Shown: positions 55,051 through 63,908, counted from the first letter of the stretch. The stretch is DNA of 64,000 bases from an uncultured Saprospiraceae bacterium (GCA_938045585.1 CALIAU010000012.1:1-64000), one strand, 5' to 3'. Notes: generated by a model not told the origin, from the sequence alone. Numbers and translations: made by a program.

Positions 55051-57351
55051 TTAATGTAAGGGGAATTTACATTCAATGTGAAAACCATTATCAACGTAAT
55101 GACGAAATCTACCCTTTAGTCGTTCTGTTCTTAGTTTGATATTTGATAGGCCAGTACCTGATGTTTTTATAGTATCAGGATCCGCTTCTCCATAATCACG
55201 TATGTGCAGCTTTATTTCTTTATTGCTTTGTGTGATTACGCAATCCACTTTTTTTGTATTGCTATATTTTACAACATTTGTTGCAGCTTCCTTGAATATC
55301 AAATAGATGGCCTGTCTTAGATCTGGTCTGAGCATGGTGGAGGCATCCAATGATCCGAAATCTACATGTATATCTACATCCACTGGTTGTAAAATGTCTG
55401 CTCCAAAATCTAGGATTCTGTCTTTGAGATCTAGGTAGGAATCTTTTCTAGAATCAATCGCCCAAACCGTATCTCTCATTTTTTCCATAGCCTCTCTGCT
55501 CATCTTTGCCATGTTCTGGACTTGAGAAATATTCTTTTCTCCCACATGCAACTCCATTAATTCGGACTGCATAGCAAGGCCTGTAAGTATAGATCCCACA
55601 TCATCATGTAATTCGCTGGAGAGATTAGATCTAAAAATTTCCCTTTCTTCCATTGCTTTCCTTTCCTGCTTATTCTTCCATAAGAAAAAGCCTAAAAGAC
55701 CACCTAAGAGTACAACAAAGAAGCTACCTAGTAAGCCAGCTTGTACTTTCTGATTTCTTAATTCTGCAATCTCTTGACTTGATTTTAATTGCGATATTTC
55801 TAATTCTTGCTGTGCTGTTTTATACTTCGTCTGCCAGTTAGCAACAGCATCCGCATTTTCTTTAGAATAGATAGAATCTTTGATTGCAATATATTTTTTT
55901 AAGAAGATTGCCTCATTTCTGGAGTTACCTTCTAAATTGTAGAACAGACTAAGTGCTTCATAGGCTTCACGTTTATTCTCAGAATCGTTTATGGTTTCTG
56001 CCATGTCATGTGCTTGTAAAAGCAAGTTCTCTATTTCATTCGCACTAAAATCAACCCTATTTGATTTCTTTAATTCTAATCCAGTTGCAGAGTCTTCCTT
56101 TTTTTGTGTAAGATAGATCTTAGCTATTCCAGTTAAAATTGCAGAGATATACTGCTTATGCCCTATTTCTTTGGCTAAGCTAAGAGCATCTAGATACTGC
56201 GCATATGCCGACTTGTATTCTAAGGATGTTAGATAATCCTCACCCAAATTGTAGTGCCCTGCTACCCTCCCTTTTTTGTTCTTGGTAGCAACACTAATTT
56301 CAAGTCCTTTTTGATGATGCTCCACTGCTTTATCAAATTTTTCTTGCTGTCTAAAAATGCTTCCTATCCGCTGATGACAAGCAATTTCCAATGCGCGGTA
56401 TCCTATATCCGAAGCAATTTCTATAGCTTTCAAAAATCCCTTTAGCGCCTCTTCTTTATTCTCCATATCCATCTGAATAGCAGCAATATTGAAATGGGAC
56501 ATGGACATGCCTCTTATGTTTTTATTCTCCTCTTTTATTTCTAAGGAGCGCATATAGTACTCCAACGCTTCAGGATAATTGCCTGAGATATGTTCTATGT
56601 TTCCGAGGTTATTCAACACGGGGCCTAAACTGTTCTCATAGCCATGTTTCAAGGCATAGGATTCTGACTTAATATAACTTTCCTTTGCTAGGTTTTTTTC
56701 ACCCTTTGCACGCATAATTCTACCCTTCTGAAGATAAGATTCCACGACATGTATACTGGGTTCAAGTTCAGCAAATCCCTGGATTGCTTGCTCCACAGCT
56801 GCTAAACCCTCTTCATAATCTCCCGTTTTATAAAAGTAGAACGAATAGGCTTTTTGTAATAGGTTTTGTGTATAAGCATCCTCAAACTGGAGATTTGCTG
56901 CCTGATCTAATTTTTCTTTGGCTTCAGGAAGTGAACCTAATGTATTCAAAATCTCACTTGTTTCAATAAGTATTGCGGCCTGAGATTTAGGCAAAGATTC
57001 AGCAATTGCTTTTAGCTGGAGCTGTTCTAGTTCTTCTAATAATATCTTTTCAAACCCTTTCCCGTCTAATTCTTGTATTGCAGTTAATTTAAGACCAATA
57101 CCTTCTTTTGCCGTAAGATCTAAGCGGTCAATAATCTGCAGTAGTTTTTTTAGATCAGATTCTTCTTCGAGATCATTTTCAATTAGCGCTCGTATGGATG
57201 CTATCTTCTTATCTTTATCTGTAGTAGTGTTTATTTCGTGCCAAATGGAATCTGGCACCACCGAAGCATGTATATGTACTGAGGGTATATTTGATAGTAC
57301 AAGGATACAGAAAATAGTATATGAAAGCCAGTTTGCTATTTGTGTGTACAA
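55051..57351 (-). CDS. TPR-containing sensor histidine kinase (HisKA_3 type)
   Basis: 766 residues from TTG at 57351; this is the only start that keeps the signal peptide (YTIFCILVLSNIPSVHIHAS). Periplasmic TPR solenoid (~50-500; SLGPVLNNLGNIEHISGNYPEAL, AGHYNLGEDYLTSLEYKSAY), membrane helix (LLGSFFVVLLGGLLGFFLW, ~540), HisKA_3 with phospho-His582 (SSELHDDVGSIL), HATPase (IFKEAATNVVKYS; SGTGLSNIKLR). Same architecture as the kinase at 30677-32932. No response regulator is adjacent, so it may signal to the one at 45078-45707. Confidence 0.92.
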   Translation of the reverse strand: MYTQIANWLSYTIFCILVLSNIPSVHIHASVVPDSIWHEINTTTDKDKKIASIRALIENDLEEESDLKKLLQIIDRLDLTAKEGIGLKLTAIQELDGKGFEKILLEELEQLQLKAIAESLPKSQAAILIETSEILNTLGSLPEAKEKLDQAANLQFEDAYTQNLLQKAYSFYFYKTGDYEEGLAAVEQAIQGFAELEPSIHVVESYLQKGRIMRAKGEKNLAKESYIKSESYALKHGYENSLGPVLNNLGNIEHISGNYPEALEYYMRSLEIKEENKNIRGMSMSHFNIAAIQMDMENKEEALKGFLKAIEIASDIGYRALEIACHQRIGSIFRQQEKFDKAVEHHQKGLEISVATKNKKGRVAGHYNLGEDYLTSLEYKSAYAQYLDALSLAKEIGHKQYISAILTGIAKIYLTQKKEDSATGLELKKSNRVDFSANEIENLLLQAHDMAETINDSENKREAYEALSLFYNLEGNSRNEAIFLKKYIAIKDSIYSKENADAVANWQTKYKTAQQELEISQLKSSQEIAELRNQKVQAGLLGSFFVVLLGGLLGFFLWKNKQERKAMEEREIFRSNLSSELHDDVGSILTGLAMQSELMELHVGEKNISQVQNMAKMSREAMEKMRDTVWAIDSRKDSYLDLKDRILDFGADILQPVDVDIHVDFGSLDASTMLRPDLRQAIYLIFKEAATNVVKYSNTKKVDCVITQSNKEIKLHIRDYGEADPDTIKTSGTGLSNIKLRTERLKGRFRHYVDNGFHIECKFPLH

Positions 57352-57465
57352 TTTGGCATTGTGTTGTAAGTAGTTTAAAATAATGACTTTGAAAACTACG
57401 AAAATAAATACGAATTATATGCATGTAGAATCATGCTCCTGTCGGGGGACGTACAAGAAAATGAA

Positions 57466-58848
57466 TTAGTTTTCGCGAGCAAATTGAATCCTTGTTTGCA
57501 ATTGATCTATTGCGTTGTCCCACTGTCCAATGCTAATCGCATCACCATATTTATCACTCGCTTCGCGGGTAGATGATCTAATTTGATCGCGCCATTTTTC
57601 TATTACAGGAGAAAGGGCATCATCAGAAAATGGGCCTTCAATAAATTCTGTTTTGAGGGCATCATATTCTGATTCAAACTGGACCCAGGCAGATACTAAT
57701 TTATCACAGGCAGCAGAACGCTGATAAACGCCAAAGGCGCCATGGCTAAATCCATTACAGTCTGCAGATATTTCTCCCCAATCGTCCGCAATAGGTATAA
57801 CGGGATTCACATCTGTTATAATATTTTCAAAGGCATGGTCTAAATCCCAAGGAATCAAATAGACTTTATTTTCACTAGGCTCCTCATACCAATAAAAATT
57901 ATGCGGAGCACATCCAGAAGTTCCATTGCAATACCAATGGAAGGGACCATCATCATTCCGAATTGTACGATCTACTACTGCTAGTGCAATTGTTTTATCG
58001 ATATCCATTCTTTCTGACACAAGCTCAGACAATTCATGTGTTTCTGCATCTGAGACGCGCTGTGCAAAATCTCGGATGATTTCTGGGTTTGGGTTTTCAT
58101 CTTCATTGGTTTTCAATGCTGCAAGATATTTTGCATCTGCATGTGGTTTACCATCTTCTTGGAGAGGCCAGATTTCTTTATATACGTTTCCTGTACCATC
58201 TTCAAAGTGATCTCTTGCGAATCTTCCATCTATCTGTTCGACCAAAGCATAGACCCCATAGAACTGTCCATTAATAGTTAAACGCGCATGTACTGCCCTA
58301 GGTGCCGGCACTCCCATTTGTGCAAATAGATAGTATCCCAGTCTTTCTCGCATCTGTGTAGGATCATTATTCATTGAATGAAACTGCAATTTCTTCAGTC
58401 CATAGAACTTGGTATCTGCACCATCCCAGTTTATCTTTACTTTCATAGAAAGCTTCGTACAGGTTTTGTGTCCTGAGGGGTCAGCCCAGTTTGGTCCAGA
58501 AAGGCAACCAACAAATGCGCCTAAAGATCCTTTGTAACGAATACCAACGGGACTAATCGTTTCTCCTTCAAAGGTGATACTTCCTTCTACATATTCTTCC
58601 GCTGAAGGGTCTGCATTTATCCTTTCGTAGGATGATTCTGGTAAATTAATTTCAAAGCTATGCAGCTTTTCTTGATCGAATATATACTCAGAATCTGTGT
58701 TTAGGTATTTCTCTTCTCCGGTGGGAATGATGGTTTCTACCTCATCATCTATGCCTGGCCCTGGATTAGTCGGTGTGGGCTCATCTGCAGCACATGCTAG
58801 TAAGCACACTGAAAAAAATCCAAGCATTATTTTTTGATAGGAACCCAT
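57466..58848 (-). CDS. CotH-family protein kinase-like lipoprotein
   Basis: 460 residues. Lipoprotein signal (LLAC, Cys19) and an acidic/Pro linker precede a CotH domain: FEINLPESSYERI, GIRYKGSLGAF, FYGLKKLQFHSMNNDPTQMRERLGYYLF, INGQFYGVYALVEQIDGRF, and VYLIPWDLDHAFEN with Asp335 and Asp337 in the family's metal-binding position. CotH proteins are atypical extracytoplasmic kinases, known from Bacillus spore coat; in Bacteroidota they are surface or periplasmic proteins without known substrates. It stands alone. Confidence 0.9.
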   Translation of the reverse strand: MGSYQKIMLGFFSVCLLACAADEPTPTNPGPGIDDEVETIIPTGEEKYLNTDSEYIFDQEKLHSFEINLPESSYERINADPSAEEYVEGSITFEGETISPVGIRYKGSLGAFVGCLSGPNWADPSGHKTCTKLSMKVKINWDGADTKFYGLKKLQFHSMNNDPTQMRERLGYYLFAQMGVPAPRAVHARLTINGQFYGVYALVEQIDGRFARDHFEDGTGNVYKEIWPLQEDGKPHADAKYLAALKTNEDENPNPEIIRDFAQRVSDAETHELSELVSERMDIDKTIALAVVDRTIRNDDGPFHWYCNGTSGCAPHNFYWYEEPSENKVYLIPWDLDHAFENIITDVNPVIPIADDWGEISADCNGFSHGAFGVYQRSAACDKLVSAWVQFESEYDALKTEFIEGPFSDDALSPVIEKWRDQIRSSTREASDKYGDAISIGQWDNAIDQLQTRIQFAREN

Positions 58849-58926
58849 CTACTAAAGTTACATGAAATAATCAGAGAAGTCTAGTCTACAAAAAGTAATA
58901 TATAGAACTGTGCAGTTTTAGTACTT

Positions 58927-59011
58927 GCATGAGGGTTAGTAAGGGACCTGCAAGGTGTCGCCAAAGGCGACGGAACCCCTGGATGACCCGACCCGCAGGG
59001 GCATGCCCTAA
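58927..59011 (-). repeat. dispersed GC-rich intergenic element, copy C
   Basis: On the minus strand it reads GGGCATGCCCCTGCGGGTCG, then a GGGGTTCCGTCGCC block and ends TACTAACCCTCATGC. It shares the opening GGGCRTGCCCC and the GGGTCG block with copies A and B but is a shorter subtype; an internal hairpin (GTCGCC/GGCGAC) is present. I recall elements of this kind between genes in many Bacteroidota. Confidence 0.65.
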
Positions 59012-59020
59012 GGAGGGAGA

Positions 59021-59049
59021 TGCTAGATAATAGACGCTAGACGCTAGAT
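59021..59049 (+). repeat. heptanucleotide minisatellite (TAGANNN)n, site 3
   Basis: Units TAGATAA, TAGACGC, TAGACGC, TAGATAG with a seven-base period, 10 nt after GC-rich copy C. Confidence 0.85.
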
Positions 59050-59203
59050 AGGGAGGGTGGTTTTTGTGATGCTATACTATTATATAAGGTCTAGAATGTA
59101 GGATTTTAGGGCTAAAAAGGGGGTTCTGTAAAATTTTATGCGATTTTTCTATTGTAAATCAATGAGTTATGAGGACGAGGAGCTAAAATTTATGCTAAAA
59201 AGA

Positions 59204-59235
59204 CTTGTTTTCTCAAAAAAAGCGAATTACATTTG
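59204..59235 (+). promoter_or_regulatory. promoter of the rplM operon
   Basis: CTTG (59204-59207), a 20-nt spacer and a perfect -7 box TACATTTG (59228-59235), 68 nt before the rplM GTG. Confidence 0.75.
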
Positions 59236-59303
59236 CGTCCGCTTAGGGGGAAGCCAGGATTCTGGGCCTTTGAAAGCGATATTAAACATATAAAATTAAG
59301 ACA

Positions 59304-59747
59304 GTGAATACATTAAGTTATAAAACAAAATCTGCCAATAAGGAAACGGTAGAGAGAAAGTGGGTGCTTTTTGATGCTGAGGGTCAGGTAGTAGGAAGAA
59401 TGTGTACGCAAATTGCTACTATTCTTAGAGGAAAGCATAAGCCTTCTTACACGCCACATTGCGATACTGGGGATAACGTAATTGTTATCAATGCGGACAA
59501 GGTTCGTTTTACCGGTGCTAAAATGACAGATAAGGAGTACATCACCTATTCTGGTTATACAGGTGGTCAAAAGCGTAAGACTGCAGCTCAGATGATGGAG
59601 AAAAAGCCAGGTTTTATCGTAGAGAATGCGGTACGTGGTATGTTACCAAAAAATAAATTAGGGAGAGCAATGTTCTCAAAGTTACATGTATACGGTGGTG
59701 CTGAGCATCCACATGCAGCTCAGAAACCTGAAAAATTTGAAAATTAA
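59304..59747 (+). CDS. rplM: 50S ribosomal protein L13
   Basis: 147 residues from GTG at 59304; the family's N-terminus (NTLSYKTKSANKETVERKWVL in Bacteroidota form) begins right there, which fixes the start. Hallmarks: DAEGQVVGRMCTQIATILRGK, YTPHCDTGDNVIVINADKVRFTG, GMLPKNKLGRAMFSKLHVY, and the end HPHAAQKPE. Large-subunit protein, assembly of 23S rRNA. First gene of the rplM-rpsI-rpsB-tsf operon; rpsI follows after two bases. Confidence 0.98.
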   Translation: MNTLSYKTKSANKETVERKWVLFDAEGQVVGRMCTQIATILRGKHKPSYTPHCDTGDNVIVINADKVRFTGAKMTDKEYITYSGYTGGQKRKTAAQMMEKKPGFIVENAVRGMLPKNKLGRAMFSKLHVYGGAEHPHAAQKPEKFEN

Positions 59748-59749
59748 TC

Positions 59750-60136
59750 ATGGAAGTAATAAACACTATAGGAAGAAGAAAGTCTGCCGTAGCGAGAGTA
59801 TATCTTTCTGCTGGTAAGGGAGACATCGTTGTAAACGGAAAACCGTACAAGGAGTATTTCCCGCAGACGAACGTTCAGTATAATATTGAAGATCCATTTA
59901 ACACACTAGATATCGCTGGTACGTTTGACGTAAAGGTGAATGTGAAAGGGGGTGGATTTAAAGGACAAGCGGAGGCAATCCGTATGGCTATCTCAAGGGC
60001 TCTTTGCAAGGTGAGCGAAGACTACAGAACGCCATTGAAAACGAAGAAGTATCTATCTAGAGATGCGAGAGTGGTAGAGAGAAAGAAATTTGGAAAGCCA
60101 AAGGCGAGAAAGAGTTTCCAGTTTTCAAAGAGATAA
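59750..60136 (+). CDS. rpsI: 30S ribosomal protein S9
   Basis: 128 residues, complete. Signature blocks: IGRRKSAVARVYLSAGKG, VNVKGGGFKGQAEAIRMAISRAL, and the basic C-terminal tail ending QFSKR that reaches the P-site tRNA. Start is two bases after rplM, the conserved L13-S9 arrangement. Confidence 0.98.
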   Translation: MEVINTIGRRKSAVARVYLSAGKGDIVVNGKPYKEYFPQTNVQYNIEDPFNTLDIAGTFDVKVNVKGGGFKGQAEAIRMAISRALCKVSEDYRTPLKTKKYLSRDARVVERKKFGKPKARKSFQFSKR

Positions 60137-60200
60137 TTTCTTTTTGTTCCTATTATTTGAACCTGCTTACCTATATGGTGGGCACAATTAAAAAAGTAAA

Positions 60201-60926
60201 ATGAGTAAAGCAGTATATAAAGAATTATTAGATGCAGGTGTACACTTTGGACACATGAAAAGAAAATGGAATCCTAAGATGCTTCCTTATATCTTCATGG
60301 AAAGAAAGGGTATCCACATCATAGATCTTAACCGTACTATCGAATGTATGGATGAGTCTTGTGCAGCACTTAAGTCTATCGCTAAGTCTGGTAGAAAAAT
60401 CATGTTTGTTGCCACAAAAAAACAAGCAAGAGAAATCGTAGCTAAAGCTGCGAAGCAGGTGAACATGCCCTATGTAACTGAAAGATGGTTAGGGGGTATG
60501 ATGACTAACTTCTCTACGATCAAAAGAAGTCTTAAGAAGATGAATAGCATCGATAAGATGTTAGCGGATACCAATGTAACGAGTATCACTAAGAAGGAAA
60601 GACTTATGCTTACGCGTGAGCGTAACAAATTGGAGAAGGTGCTAGGTGGTATCGCTAATCTAAACAGATTACCTGCGGCTATCTTCATCGTAGACATTCA
60701 CCATGAGCACATTGCTCTTGCTGAGGCACAGAAATTAGGAATTAGAACATTTGCAATGGTAGATACTAACTCTAACCCGCAGCTTGTGGACTTCCCAATT
60801 CCTGCAAACGATGATGCTTCTAAGTCTATCCAAGCTATTACTGGTCATGCTGTAAAAGCAATCCAGGAGGGTCTAGATGAGAGAAGAAAAATGAAAGAGC
60901 AAAAAGATCAAAAAGCAGAAGCTTAA
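60201..60926 (+). CDS. rpsB: 30S ribosomal protein S2
   Basis: 241 residues. Family blocks: LLDAGVHFGHMKRKWNPKM, FMERKGIHIIDLNRT, FVATKKQAREIV, ERWLGGMMTNFSTIKRSLKKM, PAAIFIVDIHHEHIALAEAQKLGI, DTNSNPQLVDFPIPANDDA. Cytoplasmic small-subunit protein. It lies 64 nt after rpsI and 30 nt before tsf; rpsB-tsf linkage is nearly universal. Confidence 0.98.
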   Translation: MSKAVYKELLDAGVHFGHMKRKWNPKMLPYIFMERKGIHIIDLNRTIECMDESCAALKSIAKSGRKIMFVATKKQAREIVAKAAKQVNMPYVTERWLGGMMTNFSTIKRSLKKMNSIDKMLADTNVTSITKKERLMLTRERNKLEKVLGGIANLNRLPAAIFIVDIHHEHIALAEAQKLGIRTFAMVDTNSNPQLVDFPIPANDDASKSIQAITGHAVKAIQEGLDERRKMKEQKDQKAEA

Positions 60927-60956
60927 TTACCTTAACGACTAAATTTAAACATTATA

Positions 60957-61790
60957 ATGAGTGTACAAATAACTGCAGGTGACGTAAAAAAATTACGAGA
61001 CACTACCGGTGCTGGAATGATGGATTGCAAGAAGGCTCTTGTGGAAGCAGCTGGTGACTTAGAAAAAGCTGTAGAAATCCTTAGAAAGAAAGGACAGAAA
61101 TTATCTGAGAAGAGAGCGGACAGAGAGGCAAAAGAAGGTGTTGTAATTGCGCAGGTTGCTGGTGACAATTCTAAAGGAATTGTTGTTAGACTAAGTTCAG
61201 AAACTGACTTCGTTGCTAAAAACGAAGACTTTATAAACCTTACTAAGAAGATTGCTGATATTGCATTAGAAAAATTCCCTGCATCTAAGGACGAATTGCT
61301 AGCTGCTGATTTTGGTGGCATCACTATCGGTGAAAAAGTAATCGAGCAAACAGGTGTTATTGGAGAAAAGATTGAATTGACTGCATACGAAAGATTAGAG
61401 GCGCCAATGGTAGCACAGTATATCCACATGGGTAACAAAGCGGGTGTTATCGTAGGTCTTAATAAGGCATCAGATGCATTTGTAACGCCTGCAAGAGATG
61501 TTGCAATGCAGGTTGCTGCAATGAAGCCTATTGCTGTTAACCAAGATGGTATCTCTCAGGAGGTAATCGACAAAGAAATAGAAATAGGAAAAGAGATTGC
61601 AAGAAAGGCAGGGAAGCCAGAGGAGATGTTAGAAAGAATTGCAACAGGTAAATTAAATAAGTTCTTCAAGGAGAACACATTGCTTAATCAAGCATTTGTA
61701 AAGGACAGTAAGCAAACTGTAGAAACATTCCTTAAAGGAGTGGATCCTGAACTAACAGTGGTTGATTTTAAGCATGTAAAATTAGGATAA
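60957..61790 (+). CDS. tsf: elongation factor Ts
   Basis: 277 residues. Guanine nucleotide exchange factor for EF-Tu. N-terminal UBA-like domain with KKLRDTTGAGMMDCKKALVEA, then GDNSKGIVVRLSSETDFVAKNEDF (conserved TDFV contact to EF-Tu) and QVAAMKPIAVN, with the usual C-terminal module ending VDFKHVKLG. A strong terminator follows only 12 nt after the stop. Confidence 0.98.
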   Translation: MSVQITAGDVKKLRDTTGAGMMDCKKALVEAAGDLEKAVEILRKKGQKLSEKRADREAKEGVVIAQVAGDNSKGIVVRLSSETDFVAKNEDFINLTKKIADIALEKFPASKDELLAADFGGITIGEKVIEQTGVIGEKIELTAYERLEAPMVAQYIHMGNKAGVIVGLNKASDAFVTPARDVAMQVAAMKPIAVNQDGISQEVIDKEIEIGKEIARKAGKPEEMLERIATGKLNKFFKENTLLNQAFVKDSKQTVETFLKGVDPELTVVDFKHVKLG

Positions 61791-61802
61791 TTAGTATTTT
61801 AG

Positions 61803-61832
61803 AGCGATTCAAAAATGAATCGCTTTTTTTTT
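61803..61832 (+). terminator. intrinsic terminator between tsf and pyrH
   Basis: AGCGATTC (61803-61810) pairs perfectly with GAATCGCT (61817-61824) around a 6-nt loop, followed by nine T. The pyrH ATG is only four bases after the T tract. Confidence 0.9.
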
Positions 61833-61836
61833 GCCT

Positions 61837-62556
61837 ATGAATAATGTAAAATATAAACGCGTTCTCCTCAAACTTAGTGGGGAATCGCTAATGGGAAGTA
61901 CGGGTTTTGGAATTGATCCAGAACGTCTTAGCCATTATGCCAAGGAAATCAAACAACTTACAGAAGCAGGCGTAGAAACTGCTGTTGTTATTGGTGGTGG
62001 AAACATCTTCCGTGGTCTACAAGCAGAAGACAGTGCTATAGAGCGTGTCCAAGGTGATTACATGGGAATGCTCGCTACCTGTATAAATGGTCTGGCCTTA
62101 CAAAGTGCGTTAGAAAATCATGGTGTTTTCTCTCGATTAGTATCTGCCATAGAAATGCGTGAGATAGCAGAACCCTATATTCGTAGGAGAGCACACCGTC
62201 ATCTAGAAAAAGGACGCGTGGTAATTTTCTCAGGTGGAACAGGTAGTCCTTATTTTACTACAGATTCTGCAGCTGCATTGCGCGCGAGTGAAATGAATGC
62301 GGATGCTATCTTAAAGGGCACACGCGTAAATGGAATCTATACCGCGGACCCTGAAAAAGATACTTCTGCTACCATGTTTGAAGATCTTAGTTTCAAAAAA
62401 GCAATATCACTTGGATTGAAGGTCATGGATATGACTGCCTTCACCATGTGTAAAGAAAACAATGTGCCTATCGTTGTCTTCAACATAAATACGCCTGGCA
62501 ATTTGCTTAAGGCAGCGCGTGGTGAGAAGGTGGGGACGTTGGTGCATGTGGAGTAG
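61837..62556 (+). CDS. pyrH: uridylate (UMP) kinase
   Basis: 239 residues from ATG at 61837; a TTG six bases earlier is in the terminator's T tract and less likely. It phosphorylates UMP to UDP with ATP in pyrimidine nucleotide synthesis. Amino-acid-kinase blocks: KRVLLKLSGESLMG, VVIGGGNIFRG, GDYMGMLATCINGLALQSALE, GGTGSPYFTTDSAAALRA, DAILKGTRVNGIYTADPEKD. The usual downstream neighbour frr is absent; a DinB-like gene follows. Confidence 0.97.
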   Translation: MNNVKYKRVLLKLSGESLMGSTGFGIDPERLSHYAKEIKQLTEAGVETAVVIGGGNIFRGLQAEDSAIERVQGDYMGMLATCINGLALQSALENHGVFSRLVSAIEMREIAEPYIRRRAHRHLEKGRVVIFSGGTGSPYFTTDSAAALRASEMNADAILKGTRVNGIYTADPEKDTSATMFEDLSFKKAISLGLKVMDMTAFTMCKENNVPIVVFNINTPGNLLKAARGEKVGTLVHVE

Positions 62557-62664
62557 GGTGACACTGCGTGTCACCGGGTTTTTGCACTGTGTGCTGGTTT
62601 CTTGGTTTCTTGGTTTGAGTGTGTAAGAATCTAAGGTCTTAAGTCTTTTCTTTATCTTCAAAAC

Positions 62665-63174
62665 ATGGAAGATCAAATCTTAATTGAAATTCAAAAGGAA
62701 ATACGCCTGCGGATGATCGAGGAGAGCATTCCTAGAATTACGCAGTGCCTTCAAGTCCTGAATGAGGATGAGATATGGAGTAGATCGAATACGAATACAA
62801 ATCCGATGGGTAACTTAGTCTTACATCTATGTGGAAATGTGCGTCAGTATCTAATTTCATCTATTGGTGGACAGCCTGATAATCGGGATCGAGATTCAGA
62901 GTTCAGTCTTGCATCAAGAGTAAGCAAGGAAACTTTAATTGCAGAACTCTCCAAACTTCAAACCGAGATAGAGCATGTTGTATCAAAGATCTCTACACAA
63001 GAATTATTACACACACGTTCTGTCCAAGGTTTCCAGATGAACGGAATTCAAATCATCATTCATGTCATTGAACACTTTTCTTATCACACAGGCCAAATAG
63101 CTTTTTTCACAAAACAACTAAAAGATGTGGATTTGAAGTTTTATGGCGACTTGGACTTGAATGTTACTGGATGA
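62665..63174 (+). CDS. DinB-like protein (DUF1572-like)
   Basis: 169 residues, cytoplasmic. The four-helix bundle pattern is seen in NTNPMGNLVLHLCGNVRQYLIS (first His ligand in the LVLHLCGN helix) and IIIHVIEHFSYHTGQIAFFTKQL (two further His in HFSYH). Substrate unknown. It is distinct from the DinB_2-like gene at 53863-54399. It follows pyrH by 108 nt; heptamer site 4 comes right after its stop. Confidence 0.8.
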   Translation: MEDQILIEIQKEIRLRMIEESIPRITQCLQVLNEDEIWSRSNTNTNPMGNLVLHLCGNVRQYLISSIGGQPDNRDRDSEFSLASRVSKETLIAELSKLQTEIEHVVSKISTQELLHTRSVQGFQMNGIQIIIHVIEHFSYHTGQIAFFTKQLKDVDLKFYGDLDLNVTG

Positions 63175-63183
63175 GACAGAGAC

Positions 63184-63207
63184 GATTTAGACGTTAGATA
63201 CTAGACC
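63184..63207 (+). repeat. heptanucleotide minisatellite (TAGANNN)n, site 4
   Basis: Units TAGACGT, TAGATAC, TAGACCA with a seven-base period, in the 35-nt space between two converging genes. Confidence 0.75.
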
Positions 63208-63209
63208 AG

Positions 63210-63908
63210 TTACTCTGTGATTGCAATGGCACCTAAGGAAATACGTATTCCTTCTATAACTTTCAATCGCATAATACAGGCTTCTAAGGTGGCACCAGTC
63301 GTCACGATATCATCCACTAAGAGAATATGTTTATTTATCAGTAGTTCTTCGTTCTGTAAGACGAAGCTATCAAAAACATTCTCCAATCTTTGATTTCTAT
63401 TCTTCCTTGTTTGACTGTCTGACTTCCGCACTTTTAACAAACAAGAGCTATTCACTTCAGCAGAAATATGAGTGGCAATTCCTTGAGCAAAAACTTCGCT
63501 CTGATTGTATCCTCTCTTTCGTTTTTTTAACCGATGTAGAGGGACTGGAATTATATAGTCTACTTCCTTATATTGATTTGATTGTATAAATAGTTCTCCA
63601 AACATTTTACCCAAGGTAAACCCTATGTCCCTTCTGTTCCGATATTTTAATTTGCTCAGCATATCATGCACTCTCCCCCCTTTTTGTAACTGAAAGATCG
63701 CTAGCCCACATTCTAATTGTTGACGTCCAAGAAAATGCAACAGAAAATCATTGTCGTAATTATCAAAATGATCCGTGAACGGAATATGGAATAAGCAGTC
63801 TAAGCAAAATGCATGTTGAGACACTGGCACTTCCACAGAACAGGCAAGACAATATTCTGGGTAGAGTAAGAAAACAAGATCGCTAAGAATGGTTTGTAGA
63901 GCACGCAT
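63210..63908 (-). CDS. ComF family protein (phosphoribosyltransferase-like)
   Basis: 232 residues. N-terminal four-Cys zinc ribbon (YCLACSVE...FCLDCL), linker with KGGRVHDMLSKLKYRNRRDIG, then the phosphoribosyltransferase domain: DYIIPVPLHRLKKRKRGYNQSEVFAQGIA and the PRPP loop ILLVDDIVTTGATLEAC. ComF is needed for DNA uptake in naturally competent bacteria, where it acts in the cytoplasm on incoming single strands; in others the function is unsettled. No competence operon is adjacent. Confidence 0.93.
   Translation of the reverse strand: MRALQTILSDLVFLLYPEYCLACSVEVPVSQHAFCLDCLFHIPFTDHFDNYDNDFLLHFLGRQQLECGLAIFQLQKGGRVHDMLSKLKYRNRRDIGFTLGKMFGELFIQSNQYKEVDYIIPVPLHRLKKRKRGYNQSEVFAQGIATHISAEVNSSCLLKVRKSDSQTRKNRNQRLENVFDSFVLQNEELLINKHILLVDDIVTTGATLEACIMRLKVIEGIRISLGAIAITE

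Larger units (their letters stand above)
58849..59303. other. 455-nt intergenic region with repeats and the rplM promoter
   Basis: It contains GC-rich element copy C (58927-59011), heptamer site 3 (59021-59049), a weak further run TAGAATG-TAGGATT near 59091, and the rplM promoter (59204-59235). I see no gene in it. Confidence 0.7.
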
